Source of the DNA: Tubulanus polymorphus
Lineage: Eukaryota > Nemertea > Palaeonemertea > Tubulaniformes > Tubulanidae
Length of the DNA: 64,000 nucleotides
Assembly (NCBI RefSeq): GCF_964204645.1
Contig: NC_134026.1
Location: forward strand, 22,152,650 to 22,216,649
Direction of reading: 5' to 3'
The stretch's first letter is position 1. Each line of letters starts with the position of its first letter. The position numbers and the translations under genes were made by a program. Below are positions 13,701 to 27,180 of this stretch, piece by piece. Below the pieces are notes generated by a model. The model was not told where the DNA came from. It did not search any database and saw only the letters and a program-made list of their open reading frames with translations.

Positions 13701-16700
13701 CGGATCAGGTGAGGCTTTGTTGATTTATGGCTTAGAGGGACAATCCAGGTCTGAAGAGTTTCAAGCATCTAACTTCATAAAGTTTAAAATCAGTTTATTT
13801 CCACTCATCTTTCGAAAACTTTGTACAACATATATCTATGAAACCAGCTCCAGTAAGCTGTTGGTTTTGTTACTTTTGTAGGAGAGCGTTCTGGTTGTTG
13901 AAGGGGTTTACGATGAAAATGAAAATGTTGTCGCTGAGCTGCGCATTCGTTCTATCACAGAAGCACAACCAGAAACTAGGTATCTATCAAAACAAATACA
14001 CGTATAATCAATGGATCGATTCTAGGACAATTGCCCCCCGAATAAAATCCTTTTTGATTTGGATTAACACCACCTAAATACTTTACTTAGAAATTCATTT
14101 GTATATTATTGAATATAGATTTATAAGATATAGAATTACTGATGTTGTGTGCAGATCAAAAACTTTAAATCAGTCCTTGTGTAATTATAATTCACTTACC
14201 AAATTAAAGAAAATTTAATAAGTCCACTTATTAGTGCATTAGTTAACGTTGGCTGATTTATTGGAATTAGTTTTATTAGTGTTACTTTAGCCAATCAAAA
14301 ACTTTAAAGCAGTCCTAGAGTAATTAGCTAGAATTAGTTCAATTTGAAGTAAATATCTGTGTTACTTTAAGATTAAAAAGATTTAATTTGGGGGGGGGGG
14401 GGGCAATTGTCCTGATACCCAATGGATCTCATTTTCTAGTATTGAGTACCTGAAATACGAACAACAATTAGAAAATCGTCAAGAAATAGCCTTAGTCTAG
14501 CTTTCAATTGATCCTCTCATTTATGTGTGTTATAGATTGTATCGTCTGCTACACAAGGAGAAATTTGATGAAGCGATCGAATTTGCTAAGTTATTCGAAC
14601 TAGATGTCGAGGTAGTTAGAATTCTTGTGTCTCTTTTCAATTGAAACTTGTTCCTTAATTTCTAAACCCTCTGTTGTCGTTACATTTCCTAGAATTTTTC
14701 AGGAAATTTCCTTTCACCAAGCAGAGCAGACAAATTTTCTGGATTTAGCAATGATTAACATAACTCTCATATATGTGTAAGACATAGAATATATACCTTG
14801 CCAATTTTTGGGACATTATCTTATAATTTCTTGCAGCTGGTTTATAAAACGAAGGCTAGTTATCTGCTGAATGTGTTATCTCCGTGGAACACTATATCAG
14901 ATGAAAAAGCTAATGAATGTTCAGTAAAATTGAGAGAATGCCTTGAAATTATTCAGGTAAGTGTCATAGATTCTCCCTTGCTCATTTGATTTGTTACAGT
15001 AATAAATACTCGGTATAACTGAAAAATTTCAACATTTAGCTAAATACTGAGTTCTTGATACTGCTCTGGATGAAAAAGCAAAAACTGTTTGCTGCAGCTT
15101 TCAATCAGCGTTCTCTTGTTAGGAGTTTTTGATTTGATATTAATTCTTCTGTTAGGATGAAGCTAGTATTGTTGATCATTGCGTAAATGCTGCACTTCCA
15201 AGTTTTGAGGCTACGATGGATTTATTGATGTATGCGAAGTCAAGGGTAGGTTTTCTATATAGCCCAGTCGACACTTTCGTACGATATGTAGCTATACATC
15301 ATCTAGGGTGTTTCAGGTGCAAGATTCAAAAGACATTGACCCCTATGAGAGAGAAAAGTTAATGGTGCGACTATTTGAAGCGCTCAATAGGCTGTGGACA
15401 TTCCATTTAGCATTTGGCGCTCAGGCTTTCACGTGAGTTCCATCTAAGAACAAAGAAATATTCAATTTAGATTGTTTTCGATGAAAAAATATTTCATCAT
15501 AAAAGGTGGCATAATGATGTGGTATTAAGAAATAGAAAAAATGTCTTCATTTTGACAGTGGACAGGTTTGGGATAGCTTCCTCAATGAGAATTTACTAAA
15601 GTGCATTGGTACAGAGTTAAAGAAAGAGAATGTTTATGCTGCTTTAACCATCTGGAAACGGCATCAGGTATTTCGAAAAAGAATGTAGAAATTTCTGTAA
15701 AAAGTCCTACAATTGAGAATTCATATCTATGTTTAGGTTCATTTCTCACAATGCTCAGGACATTAAGACTTATTAACAACACATGTTGTGGTACCAATAA
15801 TTTTCGTCACAAATGAATGCAGTCCCAAAATTTTGATTCAAAACTCTTTGTTTGTGTTTGGTGCAGGCTGCATCCATCATCAAGTAACCGTGAATTCTTT
15901 GCATTGGTTTACCCATGTTCTTCATGTTCTTCATTTAGGGCGAATTCAAATCGCATTTGAATCCAGCGATCATCAAAGAAATCATGGTGCTCATACCGAG
16001 CGAAATTCAAGGCTCTGATATACAAACATGGTTGGAAGAAGATCTGATTCCTATGGTTATGTGCAATTGGCCGGATGTACTGCCGACTATAGCTGAATTC
16101 ATTGAACAAAAGACTAGACGGATGGAGAACATGGTATTTTTCTACAAATTAATTCTTAACTCTAAACCTTGTCTCTGTATTACGGTTGACCTGATTTTGT
16201 ACTTGTTTATGATTGAAAGGAAAATTGGCCGCAAAGTGGAATTACATTTGCCGGTTGCTATAATTGTGGCTGTGCAATAGCAGCAGAGAACGGAGCCATC
16301 TGGGAACCAGTGGATCTGAACACTCAGGTACGAATATATACAACATCAAAAACGCTTCATAATTTGATGGTTTATTCTACTGAATATTAGATTCTGTTTT
16401 TGCGTTCTTTTTAGATACAAACAGCTACGCATAAGTCTATTGCCAACTTGCAGATACTAATAAACGACTTGAACAAGATTCGTGAATTGGACTCGAAATA
16501 CGGTTGTAAACTGACGCTGGCTCAATATTCTGCAGTAGGTTAATTTTGCGTCAAAATTCATTCAATAAATTTTCCTCGGTCGAATTCTTCGTAGAAACAT
16601 CAAATTTGGGGGAAATGTTCTCGTTACAGGAAACAGTCGAGTCATTGGCTTACCGTATGCTGCAAGTGCACAGTCATGGAGAAATCAAATCGAAAATCGA

Positions 16701-19700
16701 GACCGTGATCAAACCGTACGCTATAGAATATAAATTACCACTGAGCAAATTGCTTTACAATACTGTATTGGTGCGTTCATTACCAACTTGATAATTTCGA
16801 TCATATTCAGACGCTGAGCTAGGTTCATAATGTTTTTTACATCTTTGTTTTTGCAGGATAGTTTGAAAATGAGGAAATCTCGACATATCGGTGGTCAGTC
16901 GGTTTTAAGCAGACGGGCTTTGGCCATAATAGAATGCATCGAAAATACCGAGGTACAAATCCATTTTCATAGAAATGTCATAATCAATGAAGTATCAATG
17001 AAATTGAATATTCCTGTTAAATGTTGAACACATATAAATCATTTATGAGGTTGATATCTTCTAGTACAAATGTTTGGCCATTCTCGAGGTAATGAAGTTG
17101 GCGGCCATGCCATGGGACCCCGATATCGATAGACTCATCACGCTTGGATTGTCTCTAGCTCATCCGAAGTAAGTCATAGACCACCACTGTTTTCACATGG
17201 TATTTGCCGGTACCCCAAAAACTGTTCGTTATATATTTGTTATATATATATATTCATATATATATATATATATATATATTCCTAGATTTTACAATACATT
17301 GGTTTTTATTTTTCAGGGTTGAAGATATAAGGCGACAATGTCAGTTCGCAGAGTTGAAATTGCTTTTGAGAAAGTACGAAGTCAGTGAGGAAATTTATTC
17401 CGACTCTGCAGCTGAGGTATTTTTTAATCACCGAAAATGTTCATCTTTTGAGTGATGCAAATTGTCATATATATTTGTTTTTAGCCCACTTGGGACTTTA
17501 GTCCCAGCGGGCTATTGCGTTCACTTTTCGGAACTGGCCCAAGACTTTTACTGGTACTGGTCACTGTTTTCAATAATCAAGTTCTTTTGATCTTTATGCG
17601 TTTTTCAGAGGTTACTGTATTTTCTGCTGAAACACGATCGTCCCACATCTGTTTCCGATGCGATGGAAGTCGTGAAAGTCTACAGCAATCTCACGCCAAA
17701 CATGGTCTACATGTTCCGTCTCAGATTTCTCATCAGGCAAAACCGGGTATGCTGACTGATCTCTGAAATAGATAATGAGATCACGACATGAAAAAGAGTT
17801 AGGAGAATTAAGACTTTTTGCAGCCAGTTTTTCATTATTGAACGCAGTCCTGTGTATTTTTCAGATTTCTGAATGTATGGAACTTTTGAAGTCAATGTCA
17901 TTTGATGATGCTGTTATGTGCAGTACACGAATTGGAATCTATACCAGTCAGCTCCTACGCGAACCATTCCAGTTTTCTATTCAGGTGAGCTCTCAGTTTT
18001 ACGTGCATTTTGATTTCAGGGCATCGTTTAGGTATATTTCTCACATTGCTGATCCGTTTTAGGAGGAAAAGCAAGAGTACACAAATTTCACTGCTGCTAG
18101 CGTTAGCATGTTATCATACATACTGTTATCCCTTGAAAAAAGTGAGTAATCAACAATTTCTTTGAGACGCTCTGGTCGTTGATATTCACATATAATTGTT
18201 TCTTATTCATTTCTAGATATACCTCGCTATGATGAGCTGAATGATCTTCTACAAAATTTTAAGTTCTTGCTATCCCTTCAGGTACTTATAACAAAATGAG
18301 AACGAATTTATTAGCGCCTGCCTTCCCTCTTCCTGCGAACGAAAATTTGTAAACTCTTAAGTACCATTCATGCATACCTCTGTTTTAACGTTAAAACAAT
18401 GAGACGGACCGATCCTTTATTTCGAATCGTGTTCGTATAATACATCGTACGTTATATCTTATCATGTATGTTAGGTTGAATTTGATGAGTTTCCCTCAAT
18501 TGAAGAATACCAGTCTCCTTCGAAACGAGAAGCTCTCTTGCATAAACATGTTTCGTTATTCTTCATGAACAAACCTGGCGCGAAGGTACCGTGTACTATA
18601 ATCACCTTTGATTTATATATTGCATCGTCGCGTTTTCACTTATTTGTTACTTGTTGAAATCTTCAAATAGGAATTTTCAGCAACAGGAGAACGTAAAGTT
18701 AGAAGAAATCAACAGAAAACAATATGCAAAATTTATAGGTTCGTTTTTACTTTGAATCGCAACGGAACTCACTCCACGGTGGAAGGTTAATGAAAAAGGC
18801 CCCAACTCTTGTTTACGATCGTCTTTTCTTCGACAGATTGGCAGATATTCTGCAGATATCGCGGGATTGGTTCCGTGGCAAACTAGCGATCGAGGCTGCC
18901 AAAACTGGAAACATCAAAAAAGCTGTTGAATTGTGCAGAGATCTGCAGGCCAATACATTGACCGAAGACACTGCTGAGGCTCTATATCGAGTCGTGCACA
19001 TATTATGTGAATTTCTGTCTAACGTAGATGCAGAAATACCGACAAATACGGTTGAAAACCTTCCAGATCTTATGTATGATATGGCAAAACAGGCTGTAAC
19101 GTATTGTTCAACAGGTAGATAATAGATGTTCAATTTTAATTATGTATTTAGATTTTTACCCAGTATTCATTTAGTTTTTACAGAGTAGACACACTAATCT
19201 TATCTGTGTAAATCTTGTATTCATTTTGTAAATAGCGGGTAGTTTTATCATTCATTGGACTCTCTACCAAAAGTACACTAATCTTATGTTAACAGTAACA
19301 GATCTGAGCAATTTTCGTTAACAGTAACATACGGTAATATTTCATCCTTATTTAGATTTGATAGCAGATTGTTTACAGCTTTGTAAAACGTGCAATATGT
19401 TGCTGAGACTAAGTAAGCAGTGTCACTCTGGAGATTTCAATCCAGTTATGCAGGTAAACATCTGTTATAGAACTATAAAGCAAGATTCTAATCCTCGGAC
19501 TAATATTCAAACCTTGATTGAGGCATTCACAATTTTTTGGGGGGTTTCCTATGAATGAATGAGAACGCCACATCGAAAATGGTCCTGGTATAATTACCTA
19601 TCGGTCATTTCAGGAAACAAAATGTACAGAAGAAGGTTTTTCCGTGAATCCATATTCTAGCTGGATGTACGACAATTTCTTCAGTGAAGACGGCCTCATG

Positions 19701-22700
19701 TTAGAATCAGCGATTGCGTTGCCTAATATGTGCAAATACACACTTGCTTGTTTACCTCAAACAGGTAGATTTATATTTATATCACTCGACAATCTCATCG
19801 AGGATCGTTTATTTATGTATCGAGGTCTATCTTATAGGAGGTCGAAAGCACGCATTCCTTCAGAACAGAATACAAGGTCAGAAGATGGTTGAATTAGTCG
19901 AGGAAGTGGTGTCCGAGGAAAACATAGTAATACCCGCTGAACCGAAGGTCGTTCAGATGCAACAGATCATTACCAGCATCGTTCCGTATCTGAGACAGCG
20001 AGGCCATAACCAAATAGCGCTGGAGATTATGATGGATGCCATCGGGGCGGCTTTGTGTTATATGGTTATTCAAGACATGAGTGGTCAGGAGGTGAGACGG
20101 TTTCGAGTTTTTGCTGTTTAGACCCGTTAACTTGACAAATACTCTTGAATATTGAAATTGGATTTGAAGCAATGCTAGTTCATTTTCGATTGAGCTCGAA
20201 TGTTGATTTTGAATTATCGTTTGTGGTCATAGATCTCCTCGTTAGAACAAATGGCATATACCTGATGTTTGTTTGGTTTCTGTTTCTCCCCTACAGGGAT
20301 TGAAGAAAATAATGCAATCGTTCGGATCACTAGCCGCCCTTGGTCGATCGGTTATTAATGAAATATTGAAAGGGCTTCTTCCAAAGGTGTGTATTCTGCA
20401 CTGTCAACATAGAGAGGCTTTATAAAACCAGTCTATGAATCAACCTGCGCTATGCTTTTATTTTTCAGATTCTAAAACATCATTTCGTCGATGGAGACTT
20501 AGCTCTAGGATTTCTGTTTTGTCTTCCAAAAGATGTTGTGCACACCAAGTTGTTGGATAAGATCATTAATACTTGCGGCTATAATTACAAGAGAGTTGAG
20601 GTCAGGAATAGAAAATTTGAATATTGGAAATAGTGACATCAGAATCATTTTTCATCGATGAGGGCTCATGTTTGCGACAAAATTCTTTTTTTTTTGTTTT
20701 CAGTGGATTAGTCAAGTTGGTCTAAACTATACAGTGCTTTGTAATGAGATAACCGCAATGGCGACGATTGAGAGTCTTCTTAAGGAAGCCTCATGGGGAA
20801 GCAGGCTTTCTAAGATTAAGGTAGTGTACTAGCTTGCATATCCAATCCAGCTAGAGAGTTAATCCCTAATATACCGGTAGATAGAATGTCACAGTCGAGC
20901 AAAACTTGCTAATAGATTCCACCATGTTTTCGGTCCATATTTGGGCTGGATGTTACGACTTGGCCTACTTTTTTATGATGATATATTTTTTCCCTATATT
21001 GCTATTTTCTATCCAGGTTGATTACCGAGAGGCATTTCGAAAATCTAAGGAACATAAACAGAAGCTTCTTCCTGTATTAGCCAAGAATCAGAATATGACT
21101 GTATCTCTTCTGACTGAGTTTTGCAGGTGAATAATATGAATATTCTTGTTCATTTCTACATTTCAAAACGTTTTTCCTAGATATACCGGTATTATTTCTT
21201 TGCGCTACTTCACAGGGACTTTTGCCTTTCATCTCAAATGGCGTTTTACGATTATCTCGAGTATCTTTTGAAACCACATCTGAATGGTGCCGGTGACGGC
21301 CAAGGACATGTGGATCCTGCTCAAATTAAACGCACTGCTAGTCAAGTCATCGCCATTTTGCATCAAAGAGAACCGAAAAAAATAAAAGAGAAATTGCGGG
21401 AAATTCTGTCCGAGGTAAATGCAAAAAGATTTCAAATTTACAATCAAGTACACAATTTACAGCTTTCTTGAAAAATAATAATTTTTTTGTGCAAATTTTG
21501 ATTTTAGCTGGACCCCTATGATTATGATATGATCAGATATCTGCTTACTGAGTTCTTCAAAATCGATAATGATCCATTATTAGAGAAGGTATGCAATAAT
21601 GCGGTAACAGCGTGTTGACTAGTGTACACCTTTCTAACTGGAATGTCTTTCAGCATTTTCATTTTCGGCTGATTTCAGGGAATGGAATTGCTTACACTTT
21701 TGGATGCATATAAACGTGTTGCCCCTCCCACTCAGTATGAAATCAGCTACTCGTCTCAAGTTGAAGAAAATGATCAGGTATATAAGTTCGTTTCATAGAA
21801 TCATTTTGCTGCTGATGGTTATTTCGTTATGCATACACGGTAAAAAATGCTATGTCTCTTGCAATTAGGATATATTCCAAATGCGAAGTTTGTCACCGCT
21901 GTCGAAAGAACGTCTGCCCTTCCACCCATTGCTTTGGGGTAAACAGTGGAAAATAATTAGTAAGTATGTTCATAATCAACTAAAGAGATAGAAAATGTGC
22001 TCACATAAAAATTTGGAGGTTGTTTTGATGAATTTGATTTACATTTTAGCCCCCGAACTGCAGGAGGATAATGTGGATCAGTGGATTCCAACTGCGACAT
22101 TGCTTTCCGTAAGTGATATTCTTTCACTCGAAATTCACATCGAAACTGCTTGAGCGATGAATAATGATGAATGAATTTTCATATTAGTTATCCGTCGACC
22201 ACGTTTATATGCTGACCATTAAAAACATCACTCACAAACACATCGAACGACTGAAACTGCAGGGCAAAGTTCTCGAACATGATAAAGCCAAGTGTGATTG
22301 GTCAACGGAGAGCATTAACATTAAGATGTTCGCTAAGATATCGAGTTTACTATCTTCTATGAACAGTTGTGAACTAGCAGTTGTGTGTGCTAGCTGGGTG
22401 GTAAAAGAGCTTCCAATGGGTTTGTATTTTGTAGCAAACGGTCTTCAATATATACACGAAATCAACCGTATAACTTGTAAATGTGATAAATGACTTGAAG
22501 ATTAGCTAATTTCTTGTGCATATTGTATGCAGGAGCTGAAAAGGTACAAGCATTCGGTTCTTGTGTAAAACTGACGAAGTCGTGGAGTCAGATCGCTGAT
22601 GGTGATGAGAAGAAGAAAGCAATGGCGAGTTTTGTTCAATTCTCGCAGGTTTACAAGAAGATTTATGTAGAACAGATTCTCTATTCAAGCAATCTCGGTA

Positions 22701-25700
22701 AGAATTCTCATGAAAATAATAGATATTTTCTTATACCGGAGCTATTAAAAATGGTATATATTTAAAGGCATTATATTGCAGATGATCCAGAATTACTTGC
22801 TTTATGTGGAAATCCTAGAAAGTTAATCATCAAACTGTACGAACATGATAGTATCCCAGAAAGAATGGTTTCTGGAGGAATCATCAAACCATACCCAGGT
22901 AATATTTTTATTCAATCGCAAAATACCATCATATTTATATCTTTACAGCTTCCTGAATGCATATATATTTCTCTTTCTATCGACACAAGATATCCACAAA
23001 GCTGTGAAAGAAATTGCAGTCCTGCATGATATTGATGTTCATTCATTGAACGTAGAACTAATCGACAAGTGGCTAGCAGTGAGCAACAATTGTAGCATGA
23101 CCGATGCGGTATGTTTTGGGGCAGGAGTGACCAAACAGGAGGATAATGAAAATAGAATTTGAATTTTTGAAAGTTCTACTAGCCCACGGGTTTTTAGACT
23201 CAAATTCATTACTCTAAAAAGATCTAGGAATAATAGTAATGAAACGTTATGGTTGCTTTTTTAAGACGATGACATTCAATTTCAACATGAACATGGATAT
23301 TACTAATATGGAGGTGTTAAATGAAGATGAGATCAATTTGAAACGTGTTATGTTTATACTGCTTGGTGACGATATTAAGAAAGGCCTTTCGTATCTCTTA
23401 TTATGTTCTATCGTGAGTTTTTCTTATTCTAATTCATAACTTTGCCGGACTTTAAATTATAAATGAAATAGTTTAGTCATAACGTATATCACGTATCTAT
23501 TGTTTTTTCTCGCTGATGGTATTCTCTGCAGAAAAAAGATGTTAGGAAACGCAGCGATACGCTTCGAGGCTGGCGAGTTCTGTTAGCTTTATCAGACGAC
23601 GCTACTCTGGACGAAATGGGCTTCACTAAACAGAAAATTAAGTAAGCTTAAGTAAATCCGAATTATTCTTGACGACATCAGCGTGGCCACTGACCTAAAA
23701 AAAACCTGGAAAACTGGGGGATCAGGAAAAATTCGTGGAAAACTCGGAGAATTCTACAAATTGTACGAATAACCTGGAAAACCCAGGGGATTTGCATAAT
23801 GCTAATGACCACGTGTTTCTTCATCAGTACTTGATTCATTGAAAAATGAATGAATTGTAACACTTTAAACCTAGAAATGTGTCTGATTCACTGAATGTCT
23901 CTGATTGTTTTTGTTCATACAGGGACAGAATAAAGTTAGTAAATTATCTCGTCGAACTCGAGAAACTTCATATAAACCACAGTGAAGAATCGTTCCAGGC
24001 ATGTGACAAAGAGTCTTTAGTTCTGAGCATCTGGAAAAATCACAGTCATGAACAAAGGGTAAAAAAACTTATGTAATTGGATAGAAATTATTTCTAAGAG
24101 GGCTTTAACTGGAAATAACTACAATGAACAAGATTTCATTGATACTCAAACCAAAGTATTCATAAACTGTATAAATCACCTGTATTTAAACCAAGAATCA
24201 ACTACCACCAAGTCTTGATGATAATCAAAGTTAAAAGTACTTTCATTATACAAAATCTCAAAGCTCTTTTCCAAAATAAGGGATACCGCTATATAGATTT
24301 TATTCTTAAAATAGAATAGTTTTTAGCTCTGCTGTTGAACGAAATGTACTGCTATGCATGTATGTTGAGGATGTTTAACAAATCCTAAATTGCTGTTTGC
24401 AGGCTGTGCGTGTCATCACAAATCTGTGTTTGGAATATAGCCTGTATGACGTACAGTTATGGTCCGGTTTGATAAAACAAATGCTCACTTTCTCAATGGT
24501 AGGTGTTTGTATCCGTAATTGATTTGTACCAATGTTGCACGATACCTCATGCTCACACGATTGCAAAATGATTTTCAACATGATATCAAATTCCTCAGCA
24601 ATTTTCATGGATATTCCAGACTGAGTTCCTTGAATTAACCCTTGTGCAGATAGCTAGTATAAGCGAACTTCTTCTTGTGACTCATCTGAAGCAAGCATGG
24701 ATGATTGTCATCATGACTCCATTCTTATCCGGTACGTTTTCTTCGAGTTACTGTAATCCCGGCATAGTCTACGTGAGGAGAGTAATACCGTGCTGTTTCT
24801 TAAACTATATGAATGGGTAATTTTTTCAGTGCCCAACCTCAATGTATTCAGCTTTGCGACACTGTAAAAAACCTTTTTAAGCTTGTTTATTCTATAACTA
24901 TCAATGTGATAGAACAATTGTTCTATAATGATCACTTGTTTTTTACAGCGGTTCCTCCTCTAAGTGGAGAACAACTACAGCGATGCTTGAACAGTGTTAC
25001 TCTTCTCCAAAGGTTTGTTTCAGTGTTTATTTCAAGCATTCATTGCAGTAACTTTTAACAAAATTTTCCAGATGCCAAAAGCTCAAAACTGACATCATCA
25101 GAAATACTTGGGAGCTCATTCAGCAAGTTACTTTCATTTCGATATTTGAAAGCTGAAGAAAATCCTTGCGGAATGGCTTCTGTATTATCTATTGTCGAGT
25201 TAGTTAGTATGTGTCATTTCAGGTGCCCTGTACTCCATGATTTAGATCTGAGAGCGATTCATCAGAATTTCCTGAAAGCCAATTTGACGCCATGTACATT
25301 TTACTGTCTCATGCTGACAACTAAACAAGAAATCCGTCACAGTCAAATAAAGGTCTGCATCTAGCATATATTCGAAAAGTTATTTGAAAAGTAATTTGAT
25401 AGAATCATTTTCACAACTCAACAATGTCAAAGAATATTTTTGTCTTCATTAGAATTTCTTTGAATCTCGAGGCATAATGGAATTTCTGAAAGATGTCGAC
25501 GAACTTCGAAATAAAGGAGCTTTACCCGGTGTATTAGAACAGGTCAGTATACCAAAATATAAGATTGTATATTCCATTATGACAACTGCAGTTTAATTAA
25601 AACAGGTATTTTTCATCAGCCAATTATGACGCATTTGGCGGCCATCTTGGTGTCACCAGTACTCATTCGTAAGTGGGAAAAAGTTTTTCCACATTATATT

Positions 25701-27063
25701 GATACCTAAGCGTATTTTGATACCACAATCAATTAGAAAGTTGTAGCTCATAACGTGTTCTATGATTGTGGTGAGTTTCAAGGTAATTGGATTTTGTATA
25801 TGGCCACCAGGGGGCGTTGAATAATACAATATCTTAGCATTTCTTTATTATATTCGTACCTATGCATATTTTGTAACCACAATCAATTGGAAAGTTGTAG
25901 CTCATGACATCATCTATGATTGTTGCGAGTTTTAAGGACATAAGTTTTTCTATATGGTCACCAGGGGGCGTTGAATAGTAGAATAACTTAGTATTTCCTT
26001 ATTATATTGGTACCTAGGCATATTTTGTTACCATGATCAATTGCAAAGTTGTAGTTCATGACATGTTCTATGATTGTAGTGAGTTTCGAGGTCACCTTGG
26101 GTTTTGAATATGGTCACCAGGGGGCGTTGAATAGTAGAATGACTTAGTATTTCCATATTAAATTGGTAACGAGGCATATTTTGTTATCACAATCAATTAC
26201 AAAATCGTAGCTGTTGACATGTTCTATGATTGTGGTGAGTTTCAAGGTCATTGGTTTTGTAAATGGTCACCAGGGGGCGTTGAATATTGAAATTGTTAGA
26301 TTGTTGAGCATTTGAAACCACTTCACAAGTGGGCATGGTGTCCCTGGACCCCTAATGATATATTGTATTTGATAGGTTATACATGAGGTGTATGAATATA
26401 TCGATATGGGCGAGTTGTATGAGGTCATAATTGATAGCAGCCACCAGCAAACCTTTGTCGCTTATCTACTCGAAAAGGATAGCATCACCAACCTACTGAA
26501 ATTCGGAATTCTCCAGAACAAGTATGTTTATGTTCCTCCATCTGAAATAAGAATTTCTCAATTGTAAATGTAATTAAAATCCACATTTAGTTCCGGGGTA
26601 TCTCTTTTATATCTTTTTTCTCCATTTACACGTAGGATTGAACAAGTAACAGCCATCGTTCAGATATATCATAAGCGATACCCGTACTCGGAATCAGCTG
26701 AGATTTGCAACGAAGATGAGACAGTTAGTCCAATAAAAGTAAGTTTATTGAGATAAATAGCGCATGAATATATTTTGAAGGGAAATATCTACAGTGATAT
26801 GCATTTCAATTTCATTTCCCGATAGACATGTTCATGTATCCCAAAATTCTATTGAATTCTGAAGGATGGATAGGTCCACCTCGTTGATAACCATCGAAAA
26901 CGTGCATCCTCTTCATGTAATTTATTTCTTTTTATCCAACATTATTTGACAGGCCTATCTAGCTGTACACGGAATGCTCGATGAATTGAAGGAATATATT
27001 CCGAGCAGTGATGAGGAAGAGGACATTGTTGATGATGAAGACACGTCAGCTGGCGAAAGATGA
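10730..27063 (+). CDS. KNTC1: Kinetochore-associated protein 1 (ROD), complete, 57 exons
   Basis: ROD subunit of the RZZ (ROD-ZW10-Zwilch) complex, which recruits Spindly, dynein and MAD1-MAD2 to unattached kinetochores. Exons: 10730-10855, 11238-11358, 11548-11663, 11915-11993, 12481-12561, 12650-12783, 12929-13010, 13095-13156, 13354-13460, 13570-13708, 13882-13979, 14536-14611, 14837-14956, 15156-15245, 15317-15432, 15559-15667, 15939-16133, 16220-16327, 16415-16534, 16630-16770, 16857-16952, 17065-17168, 17317-17416, 17609-17746, 17865-17984, 18063-18141, 18217-18281, 18475-18585, 18681-18738, 18845-19114, 19356-19453, 19614-19764, 19877-20091, 20297-20386, 20469-20600, 20704-20820, 21017-21126, 21216-21414, 21508-21588, 21679-21777, 21869-21959, 22050-22108, 22188-22419, 22533-22697, 22782-22898, 22990-23108, 23266-23412, 23532-23641, 23923-24058, 24403-24498, 24650-24731, 24949-25012, 25223-25352, 25453-25542, 26376-26521, 26636-26738, 26953-27063. 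Together 6,651 bp, about 2,216 residues; every phase closes. Diagnostic segments: N-terminal GSYLYQVDTLVTIS, LYRLLHKEKFDEAIEFAK with LDVE|LVYK, LDPYDYDMI, and C-terminal KNHSHEQR. The N-terminus should form the beta-propeller and the rest the helical repeats and Rod C-terminal domain (family knowledge). AATAAA is at 27153-27158. Less certain junctions: 11238 (or 11244), 18845 and 19877. Confidence 0.96.
12127..12194. repeat. Short tandem duplication in KNTC1 intron 4
   Basis: Two identical 30-bp copies at 12127-12156 and 12165-12194, each beginning AAAATGCCTTATAAAATC, with an 8-bp spacer. A local duplication with no apparent function. Confidence 0.8.
14021..14417. mobile_element. MITE-like insertion with GGACAATTGCCCC ends in KNTC1 intron 11
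   Basis: The left end TAGGACAATTGCCCCCC (near 14021) and the right end GGGGGGCAATTGTCCTG (near 14400-14417) are inverted copies. The right end includes a run of 14 G at 14390-14403. The interior holds two diverged copies of a segment containing TCAAAAACTTTAAA. This is the layout of a short non-autonomous DNA transposon. No coding capacity. Confidence 0.6.
17231..17280. repeat. (AT)n microsatellite in KNTC1 intron 22
   Basis: Nearly pure alternating AT/TA sequence with one TTC interruption, located between exons 22 and 23. Likely length-polymorphic. Confidence 0.9.
17483..17513. repeat. Palindromic repeat end in KNTC1 intron 23
   Basis: AGCCCACTTGGGACT followed by AGTCCCAGCGGGCT forms a near-perfect inverted repeat with a 2-base centre, continuing into GCGTTCAC. 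It looks like the end of a dispersed element; no second end was found nearby. Confidence 0.55.
23682..23830. mobile_element. Probable MITE remnant in KNTC1 intron 48
   Basis: The left end GCGTGGCCACTGACC and the right end AATGACCACGTG are imperfect inverted copies. The interior is rich in repeated CTGGAAAAC/CCTGGAAAAC units. No coding capacity. Judged from structure alone. Confidence 0.45.
25645..26300 (+). repeat. Four-copy tandem repeat (about 155 bp) in KNTC1 intron 54
   Basis: Four diverged units in the 833-bp intron between exons 54 and 55. Each contains a CACAATCAATT-like stretch, AAAGTTGTAGCT, TTCTATGATTG and the invariant CACCAGGGGGCGTTGAAT. The invariant core starts at 25805, 25960, 26115 and 26268, so the period is 153-155 bp. 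Divergence elsewhere in the unit with an unchanged core is notable; the core resembles the CTCF consensus (see findings). Confidence 0.85.
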
Positions 27064-27180
27064 CAAGAGCAATGAAAAAAATTTGCCTGAAATCTGGAAC
27101 AATTCTGATTATGTAACAGTAACTGCATTTGAAATGATTATATTGTGTGTGCAATAAACATTGCATTTGTTCAATGATTC

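Noticed and set aside
25075-25160. Alternative KNTC1 exon after the acceptor TTTTCCAG near 25072
   Set aside because: It reads in phase for a short distance, then stops. The acceptor at 25222 gives RCPVLHDLDL, matching KNTC1 without a gap.
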